Of a stretch of 64,000 nucleotides of DNA, positions 42,718 to 52,738 are shown in pieces. Within the stretch, counting starts at the first letter, position 1; every line of letters starts with the position of its first letter. The position numbers and the translations under genes are program-made. The notes beneath the pieces were generated by a model. That model did no database searches and had not been told where the DNA came from. It worked only from the letters and a program-made list of their open reading frames with translations. This DNA is from Haematobacter missouriensis (GTDB taxonomy: Bacteria; Pseudomonadota; Alphaproteobacteria; Rhodobacterales; Rhodobacteraceae). Location of the stretch: NCBI RefSeq assembly GCF_000740775.1, contig NZ_JFGS01000002.1:300541-364540 (forward strand), given 5' to 3'.

Positions 42718-45012
42718 TCATGAACATTTTGAATAGCCGCAGTCCAGACAGGTCATGCAGCCCTCCGCCATGTGGAGGTCGTGGCCGCCGCAGTTGGGGC
42801 AGGCGGGGCCGCGCCGTTCCCCCACCGCCACCCGCTCCGCACGGGGATCGGACTTCAGCCCCTGGCCCTCGCCCGCGATGAACCCGATGGAGACGAGGTG
42901 CCGCTCGATCACCCCGCCGATCGCAGCAAGGATGGAGGGCACGTAGCGCCCTTCCATCCAGGCCCCGCCGCGCGGGTCGAACACCGCCTTCAGCTCCTCC
43001 ACCACGAAAGACACGTCCCCCCCGCGCCGGAACACGGCGGAGATCATCCGCGTCAGCGCCACTGTCCAGGCATAGTGCTCCATGTTCTTGGAGTTGATGA
43101 ACACCTCGAACGGTCGCCTCTGGCCGCCCACGACGATATCGTTGACGGTGATGTAGATCGCATGGTTTGAATCGGGCCATTTCAACTTGTAGGTCTGGCC
43201 TTCCAGCGCCTGCGGCCGGTCCAGCGGGTCGCTGAGATAGACAACCTCCCCCCCGGTGGCGGCACGCGCGGGATGTTCCCCGGCGGGCGCGGGAGTAGCC
43301 GCGGGCTCCGGTTTCGTCTCCGCTACGGTCAGGACAGATCCCGTCACGCTGTTGGGACGGTAGGTGGTGCAGCCCTTGCAGCCGGTTTCATAGGCGGCGA
43401 GATAGACATCCTTGAATGCGTCGAAGGAGATATCCTCCGGGCAGTTGATCGTCTTGGAAATGGAACTGTCGATCCATTTCTGTGCCGCCGCCTGCATCCG
43501 CACATGGTCGAGCGGCGCGAGGCTCTGGGCATCCACGAACCACTCCGGCAGGGGCGCATCGCCGAACCGCTCCCGCCACAGGCGGACGGCGTAATCCACC
43601 ACTTCCTCCTCCGTCCGCGATCCGTCCTTCTGGAGAACCTTGCGCGTGTAGGCATAGGCAAAGACGGGCTCGATCCCGGAGGAGACGTTGCCCGCGAAAA
43701 GCGAGATCGTCCCCGTCGGCGCGACGGACGTGAGCAGCGCGTTGCGGATGCCCTTTTCCCGGATCGCGGCCCGAACCTCTTCATCCATGTCGCGCAGGGA
43801 CGCAGAGGACAGGAACTTCTCGACATCGAACAGCGGAAAGGCCCCCTTCTCCGCCGCCAGATCGGCGGAGGCGAGATAGGCGGAACGCGCGATGGCATGG
43901 AGCCATTCCTCCGTCCGCAAGGCCGCCTCCTCCGAGCCATAGCGCAGGCCCAGCATCAGCAGCGCATCCGCCAGCCCCGTGACGCCCAGCCCGATCCGCC
44001 GCTTCGCCGCCGCCTCCGCCGCCTGCTCCGGCAGCGGGAAGCGCGAGGCATCGACGACATTGTCCATCATGCGGACGGCTACGCGCACCAGATCGTCCAG
44101 CGCGTCGAGATCCAGCCGCGCTTCCGCCCCGAAAGGATCGGAAACCAGCCGCGCGAGATTGATGGAACCCAGCAGACAGGCCCCATAGGGCGGGAGCGGC
44201 TGCTCCCCGCAGGGATTGGTGGCGGAGATCGTCTCGCAATAGGCGAGGTTGTTCATCGCGTTGATCCGGTCGATGAAGATCACCCCCGGCTCCGCATAAT
44301 CATAGGTGGAGCGCATGATGCCGTTCCAAAGGTCACGCGCCTGCACCGTGCGATAGACGTTGCCTCCGAAGGACAGATCCCACGGGGCATCGGCCTTTAC
44401 CGCCGCCATGAACGCATCCGTCACCAGAACGGAGAGATTGAACATCCGCAACCGCGCGGGGTCGCGCTTGGCTTCGATGAACGCCTCTATGTCGGGGTGG
44501 TCGCAGCGCATGGTGGCCATCATCGCACCCCGCCGTGATCCGGCGGACATGATCGTGCGGCACATCGCATCCCACACATCCATGAAGGAGAGGGGGCCGG
44601 AGGCATCCGCCGCCACGCCCTTCACCTCCGCGCCGCGCGGGCGGATGGTGGAGAAATCGTAGCCGATGCCACCGCCCTGCTGCATGGTCAGCGCGGCTTC
44701 CTTCAGCATGTCGAAGATCCCCGCCATGCTGTCCGGGATCGTTCCCATGACGAAGCAGTTGAAGAGCGTGACGCTGCGCCCGGTGCCCGCGCCCGCAATG
44801 ATCCGGCCTGCGGGCAGGAAGCGGAAATCTTCCAGCGCGGCGTAGAAGCGGTTTTCCCATGCGCCCGGGTCTGCTTCCGTCTCCGCCAGCGCGTGAGCGA
44901 TGCGGCGCCAGGTGTCCTCCACCGTGCCGTCCACAGGGGTGCCGTCCGCCTGCCGGAGCCGGTACTTCATATCCCAGATCTGTTCGGCGATGGCAGTTTC
45001 AAAACGGGACAT
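42718..45012 (-). CDS. nrdJ: Adenosylcobalamin-dependent (class II) ribonucleoside reductase
   Basis: Makes deoxyribonucleotides using B12, independent of oxygen. The 764-aa protein has FLPAGRIIAGAG, GGGIGYDFSTIRPRG, the active-site NPCGEQPLPPYGACLLGSINL, and a TSCPD-like region with NSKNMEHYAWTVALTRMISA. The C-terminal cysteine-rich tail CPNCGG...CMTCLDCGYSKCS probably acts in active-site re-reduction. The start at 45012 (MSRFETAIAEQIWD) is chosen by family; the frame is open 69 nt further. Two NrdR-box-like sites lie just upstream. Confidence 0.95.
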   Translation of the reverse strand: MSRFETAIAEQIWDMKYRLRQADGTPVDGTVEDTWRRIAHALAETEADPGAWENRFYAALEDFRFLPAGRIIAGAGTGRSVTLFNCFVMGTIPDSMAGIFDMLKEAALTMQQGGGIGYDFSTIRPRGAEVKGVAADASGPLSFMDVWDAMCRTIMSAGSRRGAMMATMRCDHPDIEAFIEAKRDPARLRMFNLSVLVTDAFMAAVKADAPWDLSFGGNVYRTVQARDLWNGIMRSTYDYAEPGVIFIDRINAMNNLAYCETISATNPCGEQPLPPYGACLLGSINLARLVSDPFGAEARLDLDALDDLVRVAVRMMDNVVDASRFPLPEQAAEAAAKRRIGLGVTGLADALLMLGLRYGSEEAALRTEEWLHAIARSAYLASADLAAEKGAFPLFDVEKFLSSASLRDMDEEVRAAIREKGIRNALLTSVAPTGTISLFAGNVSSGIEPVFAYAYTRKVLQKDGSRTEEEVVDYAVRLWRERFGDAPLPEWFVDAQSLAPLDHVRMQAAAQKWIDSSISKTINCPEDISFDAFKDVYLAAYETGCKGCTTYRPNSVTGSVLTVAETKPEPAATPAPAGEHPARAATGGEVVYLSDPLDRPQALEGQTYKLKWPDSNHAIYITVNDIVVGGQRRPFEVFINSKNMEHYAWTVALTRMISAVFRRGGDVSFVVEELKAVFDPRGGAWMEGRYVPSILAAIGGVIERHLVSIGFIAGEGQGLKSDPRAERVAVGERRGPACPNCGGHDLHMAEGCMTCLDCGYSKCS

Positions 45013-45018
45013 GGCAGA

Positions 45019-45065
45019 ACCCTGTATGTTGTGTGTGAATTGGCGGATGACACAAGATAGGCATT
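45019..45065. promoter_or_regulatory. Candidate pair of NrdR boxes upstream of nrdJ
   Basis: ACCCTGTATGTTGTGT (45019-45034) and ACACAAGATAGGCATT (45050-45065) each resemble half to most of the NrdR consensus ACACWATATATWGTGT. Their centres are exactly 31 bp apart, the usual three-turn spacing. The first lies 7 nt before the nrdJ start on the minus strand. NrdR is the general ribonucleotide reductase repressor. Spacing plus location make this plausible despite imperfect matches. Confidence 0.55.
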
Positions 45066-45137
45066 GATCTATCAGGGTCAACCTTGCCCTCCGGCCGATC
45101 CGCGCCTATGTGATCCGGTATTCCCCCGGAGGCGATG

Positions 45138-45557
45138 ATGACCGATTCCCTGCATATCGTGAAGCTTTGCGTCGGCGCGGAGTCGGTCGATGACCTGATC
45201 CGCTGGCAGAAGGAGCGGTATCCCGCCGGCAATCCGGTGCATGTCACGCGCATGTGGCCGAAACGGGAGACGGAGATCCTCTCGGGCGGTTCGCTCTACT
45301 GGGTGTTCAAGGGGCTGATCCTCGCCCGTCAGCGCCTGCTGGCGTTCGAGGAACGCGATCACGGCGATGGCATCCGGCGCTGCGGCTTCGTGCTGGACCG
45401 GGAGGTAGTGCAGACCCATCCGATGCCCCGACGCCCGTTTCAGGGCTGGCGCTACCTTGCCGCCGCCGATGCGCCGCAGGATCTGCCCAAGGGCCGGGAG
45501 AACGAGGATCTTCCCCCCGCCCTCGCCGCCATGCTGGATGAGATCGGCCTCCGCTAG
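45138..45557 (+). CDS. DUF1489 family protein
   Basis: A 139-aa protein starting MTDSLHIVKLCVGAESVDDL, with HVTRMWPKRETEILSGGSLYWVFKG (in parts), LAFEERDHGDGIRRCGFVLD and FQGWRYL. This is the standard alphaproteobacterial DUF1489 pattern; no function is known. The second ATG of the pair is used because GGAGG is then five nt upstream. Divergent from nrdJ, with the NrdR-like sites in between. Confidence 0.88.
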   Translation: MTDSLHIVKLCVGAESVDDLIRWQKERYPAGNPVHVTRMWPKRETEILSGGSLYWVFKGLILARQRLLAFEERDHGDGIRRCGFVLDREVVQTHPMPRRPFQGWRYLAAADAPQDLPKGRENEDLPPALAAMLDEIGLR

Positions 45558-45840
45558 CATACCGCTTGTCGCCGATTGCTGAGGAAGCCTCTCGGATCTG
45601 CGTCGGAATGGAAATCAGTTGCGATCTGACGGAATCGGGCCGGAATTTCATAAATTCTGGGTCATTCTGGCGTTGATTTCCCGATTTCCGAAGTATGGCA
45701 TGGCACTTCAGAATTTCTCCGGCAGCCAGATAGGCTCGCGTCGGAGCCAAATCGCGCGATCTGAAAGCCGGCCCGAAGTCTGATCTTCCGGGTCGGATTC
45801 CAGATCCCAGGTACGACAGTTCCGGGCCTTTCTGCAGCTG

Positions 45841-46533
45841 CTAAAGGCCGATCCGGGCGGAAAGCTGGGCCAGCGCGCTGCGCTCTCCCTCGCTCAGCGG
45901 CGCGCTGCGCGAAAAGAACAGCGTGGCTTCCGACCTGTGAATGAGACCGTCCGACAGGATCTTCAGGTGGTTGGCGCGCAACGTCTCTCCGGTGGAGGTG
46001 ATATCGGCGATCGCCTCGGCCGTCAGGTTCTTCACCGTGCCTTCCGTCGCTCCCTGACTGTCCACAAGCTGATAGTCGGCCACGCCGTTATCGCGCAGGA
46101 ACTCCCGCACCAGCCGGTGATATTTGGTCGCGATACGGAGCCGGTGCCCGTGACGCGCCCGGAAATCCGAGGCTACGGCGTCCAGATCGTCCAGACAATC
46201 CACATCGACCCAAAGCGCCGGAACCGCGATCACCAGATCGGCGAAGCCGAAGCCCAGCGGGGCCAGCGCCTCCGCCCGCTGCTGCCAATCCACGATCTTC
46301 TCCCGCACCAGATCCGACCCGGTGACACCGAGATGGATGCGGCCCGCCTGAAGCTCCCTCGGGATCTCTCCGGCGGAGAGCAGGACGAGCTCCACACCCT
46401 CCACCCCGCCGACATGGCCGGAATATTCCCTGTCGGACCCCGTGCGCATCAGCCTCACGCCGCGCGCGCCGAACCATTCGAACGTCTTTTCCATCAGGCG
46501 GCCCTTGGAGGGCACGCCAAGCTTCACCGCCAT
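45841..46533 (-). CDS. hisG: ATP phosphoribosyltransferase, short form
   Basis: First enzyme of histidine synthesis. At 230 aa it is the short form lacking the regulatory domain, which requires HisZ. It starts KLGVPSKGRLMEKTFEWF and contains ELQAGRIHLGVTGSDLV, RIATKYHRLVREFL and the PRPP loop DSQGATEGTVKNLTAEAIADITSTG (in parts). It overlaps hisZ by 10 nt and is the last gene of hisS-hisZ-hisG. Confidence 0.95.
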   Translation of the reverse strand: MAVKLGVPSKGRLMEKTFEWFGARGVRLMRTGSDREYSGHVGGVEGVELVLLSAGEIPRELQAGRIHLGVTGSDLVREKIVDWQQRAEALAPLGFGFADLVIAVPALWVDVDCLDDLDAVASDFRARHGHRLRIATKYHRLVREFLRDNGVADYQLVDSQGATEGTVKNLTAEAIADITSTGETLRANHLKILSDGLIHRSEATLFFSRSAPLSEGERSALAQLSARIGL

Positions 46534-47636
46534 TCGCCCGCCTCCTTCAGTTCCGCCAGCACGCCCGGTCGGATGATGCCGCCGACCGCAGGGATCGACT
46601 GCCCCAGTCCCAGCCGGGAGGTCATCGCGTCATAGCGCCCACCGGTCGCCACCGGAGGAAGATCCGGGCGACCTTCGGCGTAGAAGCCAAAGACGAAGCC
46701 GTCGTAGTATTCCAGCGTGGTACGTCCGAAGCTCGCCTCGAAGTCCAGCCGGTCCACGTCGATCCCATGCGCAACCAGCGCATCCAGCCTGAGAGACATC
46801 CGCTCCACCGCCGGAAACAGCCCCGGCATGTCCACGGAGAGATCCTCCAGACGGCTGAGCGCGGCCGGCGCGGTATCGCGCAGCCCGATCAGCTCATCCA
46901 GGATGTCCGCCTGCAGGGAGGGGATCGGCGGCGTGTCGGCCTCCTCCACCATGTGACGCACCCGGGCGGCAACTTCCTCATCGCTGCGCAGACCGACGGC
47001 GGTGCCAGCTTCCCAAAGAAGCCGCTCCACCGGCGTCTCGGCAAGTCCCCGCAGCATGCGCTTGCGCGCGTCCGTGGGTTTCGTGCGGCCGGAATACTGG
47101 TCCAGCAGGGCGCGGAACCGCCGGGGCCGCCAGATATGATGATGAAGCCGCGCCTTGCGCGCCTCTGAAGTTTCCAGCGCGTTCACTGCGGCAAGCAACA
47201 GTCCCATGTCGCCCGTCGCGGCCCGAAGGCCGAGCGGCGCCAGTATCTCCGCGAACAGCGCAAAGACCTCGGCATCCGCCGCAGGAATATCGTCGCGCGC
47301 GAAAAGCTCGTAGCCCACCTGGAAATATTCGCTTGCCCGCGCACCACGGTGTTCCTGACGGCGGAAGACCTCGCCGAAATAGGTGTAGCGGGCGGGCTCC
47401 GCGCCCTGCGCCATGTGCATCTGCACGACGGGCACGGTGAAGTCCGGGCGCAGCATCTGCTCCCCCCGGAGCGGATCGGACGTCACATAGGCGCGGGCGC
47501 GGATATCCTCCCCATAAAGGTCCAGAAGGGTTTCCGCAGGCTGAAGGATATCCGTCTCCACCGGCAGGGCGCCTGCCAGAAGGAACCGTGAAAAGATCGC
47601 CTCGCCCTCGGCCCGCGCGGCCGCTTTCGTCGGCAT
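46524..47636 (-). CDS. hisZ: ATP phosphoribosyltransferase regulatory subunit
   Basis: The 370-aa paralogue of histidyl-tRNA synthetase that forms the octameric HisG/HisZ complex and carries the histidine feedback site. It retains class II synthetase-like motifs RPDFTVPVVQMHM, YFGEVFRRQEH, and GRYDAMTSRLG, but lacks the anticodon-binding domain. The ATG at 47636 overlaps the hisS stop (ATGA); the open frame upstream is inside hisS. Confidence 0.94.
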   Translation of the reverse strand: MPTKAAARAEGEAIFSRFLLAGALPVETDILQPAETLLDLYGEDIRARAYVTSDPLRGEQMLRPDFTVPVVQMHMAQGAEPARYTYFGEVFRRQEHRGARASEYFQVGYELFARDDIPAADAEVFALFAEILAPLGLRAATGDMGLLLAAVNALETSEARKARLHHHIWRPRRFRALLDQYSGRTKPTDARKRMLRGLAETPVERLLWEAGTAVGLRSDEEVAARVRHMVEEADTPPIPSLQADILDELIGLRDTAPAALSRLEDLSVDMPGLFPAVERMSLRLDALVAHGIDVDRLDFEASFGRTTLEYYDGFVFGFYAEGRPDLPPVATGGRYDAMTSRLGLGQSIPAVGGIIRPGVLAELKEAGEWR

Positions 47637-49138
47637 CAGTACCGCCCGAGGATGCCACGCACCCCCTGCACGAGGTCGCCCCGCGGCAGTTCGATCTGCG
47701 CAGGCTGGGATTTCCATTCCTCAAGGCTCGCTTCGGCGGCGATTTTGGCACCCAGATACAGGTCCTTGAGCTGCACGACGCCCCGCGCGCGCTCATCCGA
47801 CCCCTGGATCACCGCGACCGGAGAATTGCGTTTATCGGCATATTTGAGCTGGTTGCCGAAGTTCTTCGGATTGCCCAGATAGACCTCCGCGCGAATCCCG
47901 GCATTCCGCAGTTCCGCGACCATCGTCTGGCAATCCGCCAGCCGCTCGCGGTCCATCACGGTGACGATGACCGGACCGACGGTTTCCCCACCGATCCGCC
48001 CCTTGGCCCGCAATGCGGCCAGCAGACGGTCCACCCCGATGGAAACGCCGGTGGCGGGCACGGTCTGGCCGGTGAAGCGTTTCACCAGATCGTCGTAGCG
48101 ACCGCCGCCCGCAACGGAACCGAACTGCCGGGGGCGCCCCTTTTCATCGAGTATCTCGAAGGTCAGCTCCGCCTCGAAGACCGGGCCGGTGTAGTAGCCG
48201 AGGCCGCGGACCACCGCCGGGTCGATCATCACCCGATCCGCCCCGTAGCCCTGCGCATCCAGAAGCTCCGCGATCTGTTCTAGCTCGCCCACACCTTCGA
48301 GTCCGATGGCCGATGCGCCGACAAGTTCCCGCAGCCGGGCCACGGTCGCCGCACCGCTGTCGCGCCGCGCGGCCATGAACCCCATGACCGCGTCGGCCTG
48401 CTCCGATCCGAGTCCCGCGCCCTTGGTGAAATCACCGGATTCGTCGCGCCGCCCCTCGCCCAGCAGGGCGCGGACACCCGCCTCTCCCAGCCGGTCGATC
48501 TTGTCGATGGCGCGCAGCACGATGCCGCGCTCGGAGGCGAAGCGGTCAGGATCGGCGGGGTCGAGCACGCCCGCAACCTCCATCACGCCGTTCAGCACCT
48601 TACGGTCGTTCACGCGCACGACATAATCGCCCCTTGGAATACCCAGTGTTTCCAAAGTGTCGGAGAGCATCGCGCATATTTCTGCATCCGCAGCCACGCT
48701 GGCCGAACCCACCGTATCGGCGTCGCACTGATAGAACTGGCGGAAGCGTCCAGGTCCGGGCTTTTCATTCCGCCAGACGGGCCCCATCGCATAGCGGCGG
48801 TAAGGGGAGGGCAGGTCGTTGCGGAACTGCGCGGCCACACGGGCCAGCGGCGCCGTCATGTCATAGCGAAGCGCGAGCCAGTCGCCCTCGTCCTGCCAGG
48901 CGAAGACGCCATCGTTCGGCCGGTCCACGTCGGGAAGGAACTTGCCGAGCGCCTCCACCGTCTCCACCGCCGGGGTTTCCAGCGGATCGAAGCCGAAGAG
49001 ATGATACACCTCGGCAATCCGGTCGAGCATGGTCTTGCGTTCGGTGACCTCTGCGCCGAAATAGTCCCGGAAGCCGCGGGGGTTCTCCGCCTTGGGCCGG
49101 CGGGTTGCCTTGGTCTGGCTGCCCTTGTCCTTCGCCAT
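47636..49138 (-). CDS. hisS: Histidine--tRNA ligase
   Basis: The 500-aa class II synthetase. Visible are RGFRDYFG near the N-terminus, motif 2 [23 protein letters not shown], the histidine loops [11 protein letters not shown] and [12 protein letters not shown], and motif 3 [12 protein letters not shown]-terminal anticodon-binding domain ([22 protein letters not shown] segment) follows. The start [14 protein letters not shown] at 49138 gives a Lys/Arg-rich tail; nearly 100 codons of upstream open frame overlap the divergent slyX and are excluded. Confidence 0.95.
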   Translation of the reverse strand: MAKDKGSQTKATRRPKAENPRGFRDYFGAEVTERKTMLDRIAEVYHLFGFDPLETPAVETVEALGKFLPDVDRPNDGVFAWQDEGDWLALRYDMTAPLARVAAQFRNDLPSPYRRYAMGPVWRNEKPGPGRFRQFYQCDADTVGSASVAADAEICAMLSDTLETLGIPRGDYVVRVNDRKVLNGVMEVAGVLDPADPDRFASERGIVLRAIDKIDRLGEAGVRALLGEGRRDESGDFTKGAGLGSEQADAVMGFMAARRDSGAATVARLRELVGASAIGLEGVGELEQIAELLDAQGYGADRVMIDPAVVRGLGYYTGPVFEAELTFEILDEKGRPRQFGSVAGGGRYDDLVKRFTGQTVPATGVSIGVDRLLAALRAKGRIGGETVGPVIVTVMDRERLADCQTMVAELRNAGIRAEVYLGNPKNFGNQLKYADKRNSPVAVIQGSDERARGVVQLKDLYLGAKIAAEASLEEWKSQPAQIELPRGDLVQGVRGILGRY

Positions 49139-49228
49139 CGGTGTGCCTCGTGGTTGACGGGCGTCGTCTATCGGATGGACCCGTTCGGGGCAAGACAATG
49201 CGGCTTTTTGGCCCGAAAGGACGAGATC

Positions 49229-49435
49229 ATGCATGACCGCCTTACCCGAGCGGAGGAACAGATCGCCCACCTCACCCGGATCGTGGAGGATCTGTCGGAC
49301 GTGACCAGCGCGCAGGCCCGCGACCTCGCGCGCCTGACGCGGCTCGTCTCCCTGCTGATGGAGCGGGAGGCGGAGCGCGAGATGCAGGCCGGGGGCAGCA
49401 TCCCGCTCGCCGACCAGAAACCGCCGCATTATTGA
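49229..49435 (+). CDS. slyX: SlyX family protein
   Basis: A 68-aa coiled-coil protein, [22 protein letters not shown] onward, ending with the SlyX-typical [12 protein letters not shown]. Role unknown. It is divergent from hisS (91 nt apart). The frame is open far upstream into hisS, but only this start fits the family. Confidence 0.85.
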   Translation: MHDRLTRAEEQIAHLTRIVEDLSDVTSAQARDLARLTRLVSLLMEREAEREMQAGGSIPLADQKPPHY

Positions 49436-49617
49436 AAGGGTTCAACCCCCGGCCGCCCGCCCTTTCCGGGCAAACGGCCGCAGAAATCCGCCGCACAAAC
49501 CGCGGCCGCTGTGACCCCCCCGACAGTCCGCGAACCAACGTCAGGCTTGGGCGTTGGCTATGGCTGGCAGGGCAAAGATGCCGGGGACGGAGAGCCCATG
49601 GCCATCAGGCGGTCTCG

Positions 49618-50604
49618 TCACGCCACCTTCAGGACGATCTTGCCGATATGGGCGGAGCTTTCCATCCGCTCATGCGCCCGGGACGCCTGCTCGAGCGGAA
49701 AGACCGAGTCCATCACCGGGGCCACGCGCCCCGCCGACAGCAATGGCCAGACCGACGCCTCAAGCCCCTCCGCGATTCGCGCCTTTTCGAGATCAGAGAG
49801 CGGCCGAAGGGTCGAGCCGGTGACGGACAGCCGCCGCCGCATCGGCAAGCCGAAATTCACCTCCGCCGTCGGACCGGAGAGGAAGGCGATTTGCACCAAC
49901 CTGCCATCTTCCGCCAATGCACGTAGATTGCGCGGGATGTAATCGCCCCCCACCATGTCTAGGATCAGATCGGCGCCGCCTTCTCCCTTCAACACGGTCA
50001 CGAAATCCTCCTCTCGGTAGTTGATCGCCCTCTCTGCGCCGAGCGCCCGGCAAGCATCGCACTTTTCCTCGCTCCCCGCCGTGGCAAAGACCCGCGCACC
50101 GAAGGCATGGGCGAGCTGGATGGCCGTCGTACCGATTCCAGAAGATCCGCCGTGAACGAGGAAGCGCTCCCCCGCCTTCAGCTTTCCCCGGCCAAAGACA
50201 TTGGTCCAGACGGTGAAGAATGTCTCGCACAGCGCGGCGGCGGCGGCGGCGGGTTCCACGCCCTCCGGCACCGGCAGCGCCTGCCCCCAATGGGTCACGA
50301 CGTAATCCGCGTAGCCGCCGCCGGGCGTCAGGGCGACGACCGCATCACCCACCTTCCAGCGCTGCGCTCCTGGACCAACGCCGACGACATGACCCGAGAC
50401 TTCCAACCCCGGCAGGTCGGAGGCCGTGGGGGGCGGTGCATAGTTTCCGGCACGTTGCAGGGCATCGGGCCGGTTCACGCCCGCATAGTCCACCCGGATC
50501 AGGATCTGCCCGTAGCCCGGTTGAGGGATCGGGCGCTCCACCAGGCGCAGCACCTCCGGCCCGCCGGGCCGCGATATCTCGACGGCGCGCATGGACCGGC
50601 TCAT
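49618..50604 (-). CDS. NAD(P)H:quinone oxidoreductase, zinc-independent MDR family
   Basis: A 328-aa medium-chain dehydrogenase/reductase resembling PIG3/QOR. It begins MRAVEISRPGGPEVLRL after a four-residue lead, with YAGVNRPDALQRAGNY, PGLEVSGHVVGVG, the nucleotide-binding VHGGSSGIGTTAIQLA, ILDMVGGDYIPRN and the C-terminal SAHIGKIVLKV. Catalytic zinc ligands are absent. Its ATG overlaps the stop of the COQ9 gene, suggesting a role linked to quinone metabolism. Confidence 0.9.
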   Translation of the reverse strand: MSRSMRAVEISRPGGPEVLRLVERPIPQPGYGQILIRVDYAGVNRPDALQRAGNYAPPPTASDLPGLEVSGHVVGVGPGAQRWKVGDAVVALTPGGGYADYVVTHWGQALPVPEGVEPAAAAAALCETFFTVWTNVFGRGKLKAGERFLVHGGSSGIGTTAIQLAHAFGARVFATAGSEEKCDACRALGAERAINYREEDFVTVLKGEGGADLILDMVGGDYIPRNLRALAEDGRLVQIAFLSGPTAEVNFGLPMRRRLSVTGSTLRPLSDLEKARIAEGLEASVWPLLSAGRVAPVMDSVFPLEQASRAHERMESSAHIGKIVLKVA

Positions 50605-51344
50605 TCCGCCGTCCTCCCGAGCGGACCGGGTGCCGTCCGTGATCGCCGTCCGGGCAGCCCGTCCCTCCGGCAACGCTCGGGCGAGGGTACCTGCCGGGCC
50701 AGCCAGTCGGGACCGGTCATCAGCAGATTGAATCCGGGCGTCTTGCGCAGGAAGGACTTGGTCTTTTCGATCCGCATGACCCCGTCGATCCGGCGCTCCA
50801 GAAACGCGGCGGTTGCACTGCTGTCTGGGGTTTCGTCCCCAAGCCAGTAGAGCACCGTCGCGCCAAAAACCCCGGAAAGGCTCGCGCGTTTCGTATACCA
50901 GTTCAGGTCGTCCGCCGTGTCGCCAAGCGCTGTCCAGATCGTATCCGCCGTCTCCCAGACCAGCCGGGAACCCTCTGCGGCGTGCTGGGGCAGCGAAAAA
51001 AGCGTCATGCCACGGCGCACAGCCTCCCGGTCCCCCGCGAGTTCAAGGCGCAGCATGACGGCCTTTGCAACCCGCTCGCGGAAGCGCAGGGCGGAAAGGT
51101 CGCTTGCCGCCAGTGCCTCCGCCATGCGCCTGTCGCCGCGGACGTGGAAAGCGTGCGCAAGGTCGATTGCGCCCCGCGGCGCGGCCATATGCGCCAGAGT
51201 GGGATCGAGGCCCGAATCATCCACGGCCGCCCGATAGGTGACGGCGGTCCAGCCATCGAAGACGACATGCGGCAGCGCCGCGTCCAGAAGGCGATCACGA
51301 ACCTCCTCCATAGAATGAGCTGAGCCGGAAGAAGTCTCGGTCAT
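50601..51344 (-). CDS. COQ9 family ubiquinone biosynthesis protein
   Basis: The 247-aa protein has a TetR-like helical fold that in COQ9 binds a quinone-intermediate lipid and presents it to the COQ7 hydroxylase. Typical segments are [68 protein letters not shown] (in parts) and [11 protein letters not shown]. An extra basic C-terminal tail follows. Divergent from rpsU and translationally coupled to the quinone oxidoreductase gene. Confidence 0.9.
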   Translation of the reverse strand: MTETSSGSAHSMEEVRDRLLDAALPHVVFDGWTAVTYRAAVDDSGLDPTLAHMAAPRGAIDLAHAFHVRGDRRMAEALAASDLSALRFRERVAKAVMLRLELAGDREAVRRGMTLFSLPQHAAEGSRLVWETADTIWTALGDTADDLNWYTKRASLSGVFGATVLYWLGDETPDSSATAAFLERRIDGVMRIEKTKSFLRKTPGFNLLMTGPDWLARQVPSPERCRRDGLPGRRSRTAPGPLGRTAE

Positions 51345-51456
51345 GGCAATTCCCCTTTTCCTTGCGAGGCGCGGTGGACAACCCCTTTACCCTCTGATAT
51401 GGAGCGGCGTCCTGCACCTGACAGAAACCCTAGACCAGAAAGGTGGTGACAACCAC

Positions 51457-51663
51457 ATGCAGGTAAGCGTTCGCGATAACAACGTCGAACAGGCCATGCG
51501 CGCTCTGAAGAAGAAACTTCAGCGCGAGGGCGTGTTCCGTGAGATGAAGCTCAAGCAGCACTTCGAGAAGCCTTCCGTCAAGAAGGCGCGTGAGCAAGCC
51601 GAGGCCGTTCGCCGGTCGCGTAAACTGGCTCGCAAGAAGGCGCAGCGCGAGGGTCTCCTCTGA
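51457..51663 (+). CDS. rpsU: 30S ribosomal protein S21
   Basis: A 68-aa basic protein: [42 protein letters not shown] and a Lys/Arg-rich tail [16 protein letters not shown]21 helps mRNA base-pairing at the anti-Shine-Dalgarno end. AAAGGTGGT precedes the start. A strong terminator follows. Confidence 0.97.
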   Translation: MQVSVRDNNVEQAMRALKKKLQREGVFREMKLKQHFEKPSVKKAREQAEAVRRSRKLARKKAQREGLL

Positions 51664-51697
51664 GCCTCTGACGCGACGGGTAACCTCATGGTTGCCG

Positions 51698-51731
51698 AAC
51701 CCCCGCTGCTTTTGCGCGGGGGTTTTCTTTT
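51698..51731 (+). terminator. Rho-independent terminator after rpsU
   Basis: AACCCCCGC and GCGGGGGTT pair around a short loop and are followed by TTCTTTT, 35 nt past the stop. A classic strong terminator. Confidence 0.88.
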
Positions 51732-52197
51732 GCGCGGAGGTCGGCAATGCCATGGCGAAGGCGGGGCGGCCTGTCTGGAAGGAGTACACTCCGGGGACAG
51801 CAGCACTTTGCCAGGCTGCTGAAGGCCTTGGGCTGCGCGAAGGCGGAAATCGTCCGCAATCTGCAGAACTCCAACCCGAATCCGCGCATTCATGGTCGCT
51901 CCGGGGGTGCCTTCCCGATTTCCGGAGCCCCGCTTCCAGAGCACGGACATAACACTTCAAACTTTTCCGAAGCATGTTGGCTCCGAACGCGTCAGCACCC
52001 GCTGGGCCGCGACCGCCTGAAAAGGTCCGCTCGCCTACCGTGGTGGTGCCGCCCGCGCGGGAGGCCGACGGTCAATCAAGGTAACCACCACATGTGCTTG
52101 CAGCGCGACCAACGGCTGCCTGCTTCCGACATCAGGGCGCGTGAGCTGGTTTGCCCGGGTTATCGCCCCCGTGGCCGCAGCACTTGGACGAAAAGGG
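51732..52197 (+). other. Intergenic stretch without recognisable gene
   Basis: About 470 nt between the rpsU terminator and the Lrp gene. Overlapping open frames on both strands have no ribosome sites or conserved motifs. A segment near 51915-51990 (CCCGATTTCCGGAG..., then GGCTCCGAACGC) loosely resembles one at 45677-45745, which may be common ancestry of small decayed repeats or chance. Confidence 0.45.
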
Positions 52198-52656
52198 CTA
52201 TACGGGAATTGCCGTCGTGCGGAAGACAGTGCGCAGCGCAAAGGAGGAATGCATCTGCGACACCCCCGGCAGCTTTGCCAGATATTGCCTGTGGATCCGG
52301 GCGAAATCCTCCGTATCCGAGGCCACGACTTTCAGCAGATAATCCGCGGATCCCGCCATCAGATGACATTCCAGAATGTCGGGAACGCGCGCCACCTCGC
52401 GCTCGAAGGCTTCCAGCACCTCATCCGCCTGACCGGAAAGCGTGATTTCGACAAAAACCGTCGTGGGCACCCCCATGCGGCGCTCATCGAGCAATGCGAC
52501 ATAGTCCCGGATATAGCCTTCCTGCTCCAACCGCTGAACACGACGGTGACAAGCCGAAGCGGAAAGGTTCACACGCTCCGACAGGTCGGAGTTTGAAATC
52601 CTCCCTTCCTTCTGCAGGACGATGAGGATTCGACGGTCCGTCGCATCAAGTTCCAT
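52198..52656 (-). CDS. Lrp/AsnC family transcriptional regulator
   Basis: A 152-aa protein with an N-terminal helix-turn-helix (DATDRRILIVLQKEGRISNSDLSERVNLSASACHRRVQRLE, in parts) and a C-terminal RAM/AsnC effector domain with VPDILECHLMAGSADYLLKV. Such regulators respond to amino acids. The divergent neighbour side holds no amino-acid gene, so its target is not evident. Confidence 0.93.
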   Translation of the reverse strand: MELDATDRRILIVLQKEGRISNSDLSERVNLSASACHRRVQRLEQEGYIRDYVALLDERRMGVPTTVFVEITLSGQADEVLEAFEREVARVPDILECHLMAGSADYLLKVVASDTEDFARIHRQYLAKLPGVSQMHSSFALRTVFRTTAIPV

Positions 52657-52738
52657 TCAGCGCAAACTTCTTCGAAAAGGGGCGGAAAATCCGGTAGAGC
52701 CTACCAATATTTCCGCCCCTGACGAAGTGCTTATCGCG

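Noticed and set aside
45558..45840. Possible repeat or small RNA between DUF1489 and hisG
   Set aside because: Some A+T-rich inverted segments and loose likeness to 51.9 kb, but no stable consensus or terminator.
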